Shown one piece after another: positions 7,011 to 8,791 of a stretch of 8,791 nt of DNA (position 1 is its first letter; each line of letters begins with the position of its first letter). The translations under genes and the position numbers were made by a program. The DNA is from Treponema sp. (GTDB lineage Bacteria; Spirochaetota; Spirochaetia; Treponematales; Breznakiellaceae). The notes under the pieces are model-generated. The model did no database searches. It had not been told where the DNA came from and saw only the letters and a list, made by a program, of their open reading frames with translations. The stretch lies in assembly GCA_031281925.1 (NCBI GenBank), contig JAITES010000113.1:1-8791 (forward strand), given 5' to 3'.

Positions 7011-7059
7011 TTAGTGTTTGTCCGTAAGGCCGGTTACTTTATGGACAGATTCTAATTTT
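7011..7059 (+). terminator. Long hairpin after rpsI, terminator or regulatory repeat
   Basis: Bases 7011-7027 (TTAGTGTTTGTCCGTAA) pair with 7039-7055 at 16 of 17 positions counting three G-U pairs, with an 11-nt loop, then TTTT at 7056-7059. It begins on the base after the rpsI stop, where an intrinsic terminator is expected. The short U-run and AT-rich stem base make it a leaky candidate, which would let some transcription pass into recX. The inner arms are near copies of the repeat at 6036-6065. Confidence 0.5.
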
Positions 7060-7080
7060 GCTGCCCTTCCGGAGGGCGGT
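7060..7080 (+). promoter_or_regulatory. Hairpin enclosing the recX Shine-Dalgarno sequence
   Basis: GCCCT (7063-7067) pairs with AGGGC (7073-7077) around a 5-nt loop, and the stem can extend outward through T-G, C-G and G-T pairs to 7060/7080. The recX ribosome binding site GGAGGG (7071-7076) is 8 nt before the ATG and is almost entirely in the right arm and loop. As RNA this fold should lower translation initiation of recX. Confidence 0.4.
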
Positions 7081-7084
7081 TTAG

Positions 7085-7780
7085 ATGACCATTGTCTCGA
7101 TAAAACAGGGGAACGATGCGGAACTCTTTCGGGTAGAGTTTTCCGATGGTTCCTCTTGTGTTTTCAGAGCCTCCTACCTGAGCGATTCCCTTATAGCCGC
7201 CCTTGCGACCTTTAACCAAAACAGTCTTGAAGCTCAACCGGGTTTGCGGGATGAACTCTCCCCTCCTGAAATATCTGAAGATGAGGAGCAGGCCTTTCAT
7301 TTTGCAGCCTCCTGCTACCGGGCGGAAAAGCAGGCCCTTGCCCTGGTAGCCAGGGCGGAACAATGCTCGGCAGGCCTTTCCCGGAAACTGGAAAAACGGG
7401 GCCACCCTGCGGCCGTTGCAAGAACCGTTGTATCAAGACTCCTTGAACAGGACATCGTTGACGACCACCGTTATGCCCTGCGCTGGCTTGCCTCCCGCCT
7501 GGCCCGCAGCCCCGAGTGCCCCCGGAAACTCCTGGCGGCCCTCCTCAACCGGGGTATCGGCCGGGAAGACGCCGAAAAGGCCCTGAAAGAAACACTGCCT
7601 CCCGAGGAAGAGTACCGGCTTCTCAAAAACTATCTTGCCAAAAAACACCGTTCTTTTTCCGAATTTTCCGCGGAACCGGATCGAAGCGCAGACACCTCCC
7701 TCCGTTATACACTTAAAGCCGAAGGCTTCTCTTCCCGGACACTTGACCGTTTCCGTGAGGAGGAACTCAAAGATGACTGA
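7085..7780 (+). CDS. recX: RecX, RecA-modulating regulatory protein
   Basis: RecX binds RecA filaments and restrains their growth and strand-exchange activity. The 231-residue product has a beta-type N-terminal region (about 1-55), an acidic linker (PPEISEDEEQ) and then three-helix RecX repeats. The clearest signature is LSRKLEKRG....VVSRLLEQDIVDDHRYALRWL, about residues 98-139, matching the family's LxxKL..kG..xx..L...gllDDxxyA pattern; further repeat units follow with RKLLAALLNRGIGREDAEKAL. It is longer than many RecX proteins (about 150-170 residues) because of the N-terminal region, as in other long forms. ATG 7085 has GGAGGG 8 nt upstream, inside a hairpin. It lies 74 bp after rpsI and overlaps acyP by 8 nt. 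recA is not in the window, so the link to RecA is by family only. Confidence 0.9.
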   Translation: MTIVSIKQGNDAELFRVEFSDGSSCVFRASYLSDSLIAALATFNQNSLEAQPGLRDELSPPEISEDEEQAFHFAASCYRAEKQALALVARAEQCSAGLSRKLEKRGHPAAVARTVVSRLLEQDIVDDHRYALRWLASRLARSPECPRKLLAALLNRGIGREDAEKALKETLPPEEEYRLLKNYLAKKHRSFSEFSAEPDRSADTSLRYTLKAEGFSSRTLDRFREEELKDD

Positions 7781-8063
7781 ACAGCCGGCGCCCCGCGCCT
7801 TTTTTGCCAGGGTAGAAGGCCGGGTACAGGGCGTAGGCTTCCGCTACACCTGTTACCATGAAGGCCGCCGCCTTGGCCTTACAGGCTGGGTACGGAATAA
7901 CGATGAGGGAGACGTGGAAGTCTGGGCCGAAGGAAGCGCCGAAAAGCTCGACCTCCTCGTTCAGTGGCTTCACCGGGGCCCGGCCGGAGCCAGAGTCGAT
8001 TCGGTCAAACTTGAACAGCGCCGCCCGACAGGCTCATACCGGCATTTCGAGATTGAACTCTAA
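7773..8063 (+). CDS. acyP: Acylphosphatase
   Basis: A small cytoplasmic enzyme hydrolysing carboxyl-phosphate bonds such as acetyl phosphate or 1,3-bisphosphoglycerate. The 96-residue product matches the family length and ferredoxin-like fold. The signature VEGRVQGVGFRYTC (14-27) supplies the phosphate-binding loop and catalytic arginine R24; GWVRNNDEGDVEVWAEG (38-54) supplies the catalytic asparagine N42. ATG 7773-7775 is chosen because homology begins just after it and GAGGAGG (7757-7763) lies 9 nt upstream within recX; the frame is open further upstream, but that reads through recX in another frame. It overlaps the recX stop (TGA 7778-7780), so the pair is translationally coupled. It is the last gene of the backbone before composition changes. 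Confidence 0.94.
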   Translation: MTEQPAPRAFFARVEGRVQGVGFRYTCYHEGRRLGLTGWVRNNDEGDVEVWAEGSAEKLDLLVQWLHRGPAGARVDSVKLEQRRPTGSYRHFEIEL

Positions 8064-8102
8064 TTCATCCCCCGGATTCATGGCAAGATTGTGATGCCAA
8101 AG

Positions 8103-8143
8103 CAACAACTTCATCCTTTAGGGCGAGGTTGTTGATTCGTTTT
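8103..8143. terminator. Hairpin between acyP and vapC, probable shared terminator
   Basis: CAACAACTTC (8103-8112) pairs with GAGGTTGTTG (8125-8134) over 10 bp with one G-U pair and a 12-nt loop. On the plus strand it is followed by ATTCGTTTTG, giving a modest U-run for acyP. On the minus strand the tail is CTTTGG, which is weak. The vapC stop codon (8118-8120) is within the loop, so the hairpin covers the end of that gene. Confidence 0.4.
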
Positions 8144-8447
8144 GTATACAGTTTTGTGCTATTATTATATCAGATATTCCAACGTTATTGATGCCATGCC
8201 TCAAATTTAATATTTGTATATTTCGTATTTCCTGCCAATCTATTATTAATTTATTTTTTCTTAAGCTGTTTAATAAACCCGCTAATTTATTTTCTTTTTT
8301 ATGAAGTATAGACGGCAATAGTTCCGTTAAGATAATATCATTTGTACAAATTGCATTGGTATATATTAAATCGGTAATAAATGAATATGCCGGATTTCCT
8401 TTGAAATATTCAATCCAGGCCGAAGAATCCACGAGATTGTCTTTCAT
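8118..8447 (-). CDS. vapC: VapC-type PIN-domain toxin, apparently C-terminally short
   Basis: The PIN-domain ribonuclease toxin of a type II toxin-antitoxin pair. Family members cut RNA such as initiator tRNA or 23S rRNA using Mg2+ held by acidic residues; the target here is unknown. The 109-residue product shows the first acidic site in NLVDSSAWIEYF (D7), the second in NDIILTELL (E42) and the third in NVGISDIIIA (D93). Typical VapC proteins run to about 125-135 residues and carry a further acidic site roughly 15-20 residues on, in a (T/S)xDxHF block; this protein ends in QNESTTSP without it. The other two frames downstream give no obvious PIN end either. The start ATG overlaps the vapB stop by 4 nt (ATGA, 8444-8447), the normal arrangement. 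Low G+C sets it apart from acyP. It may be inactive or atypical. Confidence 0.85.
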   Translation of the reverse strand: MKDNLVDSSAWIEYFKGNPAYSFITDLIYTNAICTNDIILTELLPSILHKKENKLAGLLNSLRKNKLIIDWQEIRNIQILNLRHGINNVGISDIIIAQNCIQNESTTSP

Positions 8448-8635
8448 CTTTTTCTTAATTTATCCACATCAATGTCCAGGGTTATTTTACCAAAATAATT
8501 TGCCAAATCCTTGATTTTTTCCCTTTGGATAACATTTTCCAATGCATATTTTATTAATGCCGTTTTTGTGGGAATATTTGTTATAGCCAGTGCTTCATTA
8601 ACTAAAGCATCAGACAATTCTAACGTAGTTCTCAT
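8444..8635 (-). CDS. vapB: VapB-type antitoxin
   Basis: A 63-residue antitoxin that binds and inhibits the adjacent PIN toxin and, with it, represses the shared promoter. The N-terminus MRTTLELSDALVNEALAITN with TKTALIKYALENVI fits a short strand followed by two helices, the ribbon-helix-helix DNA-binding fold of the VapB (type II, DUF2191-like) group. The C-terminal NYFGKITLDIDVDKLRKR is the usual toxin-wrapping tail. Length is typical and the gene looks complete. ATG at 8633-8635 has two upstream purine boxes on the minus strand: AGAGG (8641-8645, 5 nt away) and GGAGGA (8647-8652, 11 nt away). It precedes vapC with a 4-nt overlap. The AT-rich composition matches vapC, so the pair probably arrived together. 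Confidence 0.92.
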   Translation of the reverse strand: MRTTLELSDALVNEALAITNIPTKTALIKYALENVIQREKIKDLANYFGKITLDIDVDKLRKR

Positions 8636-8654
8636 ACGCGCCTCTATCCTCCAT

Positions 8655-8684
8655 AGAATATCATATTGATATATGCATTGTCAA
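8655..8684 (-). promoter_or_regulatory. vapBC promoter with palindromic operator candidate
   Basis: On the minus strand TTGACA (8679-8684) and TATTCT (8655-8660) are 18 bp apart, a good promoter fit placing the start about 13 nt before vapB. Between and partly over these elements is a perfect palindrome, ATATCA-TAT-TGATAT (8658-8672). A dyad overlapping the -10 and spacer is where a VapBC complex would be expected to bind for autoregulation. Confidence 0.5.
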
Positions 8685-8742
8685 GTGTTTTTTTGCACAT
8701 GATGGATTATTTTATATGTATATTTTTTCATACATTTTTTAG

Positions 8743-8791
8743 CGCAATTGCACATAACGTTCCGGCTGTTTACGACGTTTTTGCAGTTGCG
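8743..8791. repeat. Inverted repeat at window edge, possibly part of an attC-like site
   Basis: CGCAATTGCA (8743-8752) pairs with TGCAGTTGCG (8782-8791) at all 10 positions with one G-U, and AACGT (8756-8760) faces ACGTT (8775-8779) inside. The G+C content rises again here after the AT-rich stretch 8640-8740, which holds only the vapBC promoter and a weak AT-rich hairpin (8716-8735 followed by a T-run). On the minus strand, GTTATGT (8752-8758) matches the integron core consensus GTTRRRY at 6 of 7 positions. The element runs off the window, so its full structure cannot be judged. Confidence 0.35.

Noticed and set aside
7635..7772. An upstream start for acylphosphatase within recX.
   Set aside because: Homology starts after 7773, which has GAGGAGG at proper spacing; the upstream part is recX read in another frame.
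8100..8140. The acyP-vapC hairpin as the second attC site of a vapBC cassette.
   Set aside because: It is a simple 10-bp stem of about 32 nt, shorter than known attC sites, and GTTGTTG fits GTTRRRY poorly.
1..8791. CRISPR arrays, tRNA or rRNA genes, or transposase genes.
   Set aside because: No regularly spaced direct repeats, no cloverleaf or rRNA-like sequence, and no transposase motifs such as DDE blocks were seen.

Overview
The window looks like a stretch of spirochaete chromosome, probably Treponema-like and not an animal pathogen. The order uvrD-type helicase / small hypotheticals / rplM-rpsI / recX resembles what I recall of the end of the Treponema pallidum genome (TP1023-TP1028 area). 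That comparison is from memory and was not searched. Base composition by eye is moderately GC-rich over about 1-8060 and drops abruptly to strongly AT-rich over about 8120-8740. The GC-rich part looks like native backbone and the AT-rich part like an acquired insert.

Layout: (i) 1-885, 3' part of rimO (+), the ribosomal protein S12 methylthiotransferase, cut by the window edge. (ii) 927-2564, a YtcJ-like metal-dependent amidohydrolase on the minus strand, convergent with rimO and divergent from the next gene. (iii) 2653-6029, an apparent transcription unit: a UvrD/PcrA/Rep helicase, a TAATG-coupled 272-residue protein that looks like a shortened, probably inactive class III aminotransferase relative, and a three-helix membrane protein of 100 residues. 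(iv) 6036-7059, the ribosomal protein pair rplM-rpsI, bracketed by two related inverted repeats. (v) 7060-8063, recX and acyP overlapping by 8 nt; the recX Shine-Dalgarno sequence lies inside a hairpin. (vi) 8118-8684, a vapBC toxin-antitoxin module on the minus strand with its own promoter and a palindromic operator candidate; the PIN toxin appears short at its C-terminus. (vii) 8743-8791, half of a long inverted repeat running off the window, which might be an integron attC-like site or another palindromic repeat.

Most of the window is conserved housekeeping: ribosome modification, DNA repair and recombination, and ribosomal proteins. I see no clear new multi-gene system. The points most worth following are the repeat pair around rplM-rpsI, the truncated VapC next to a possible recombination site, the aminotransferase-like helicase partner, and two divergent genes whose -10 boxes would give leaderless or nearly leaderless mRNAs.
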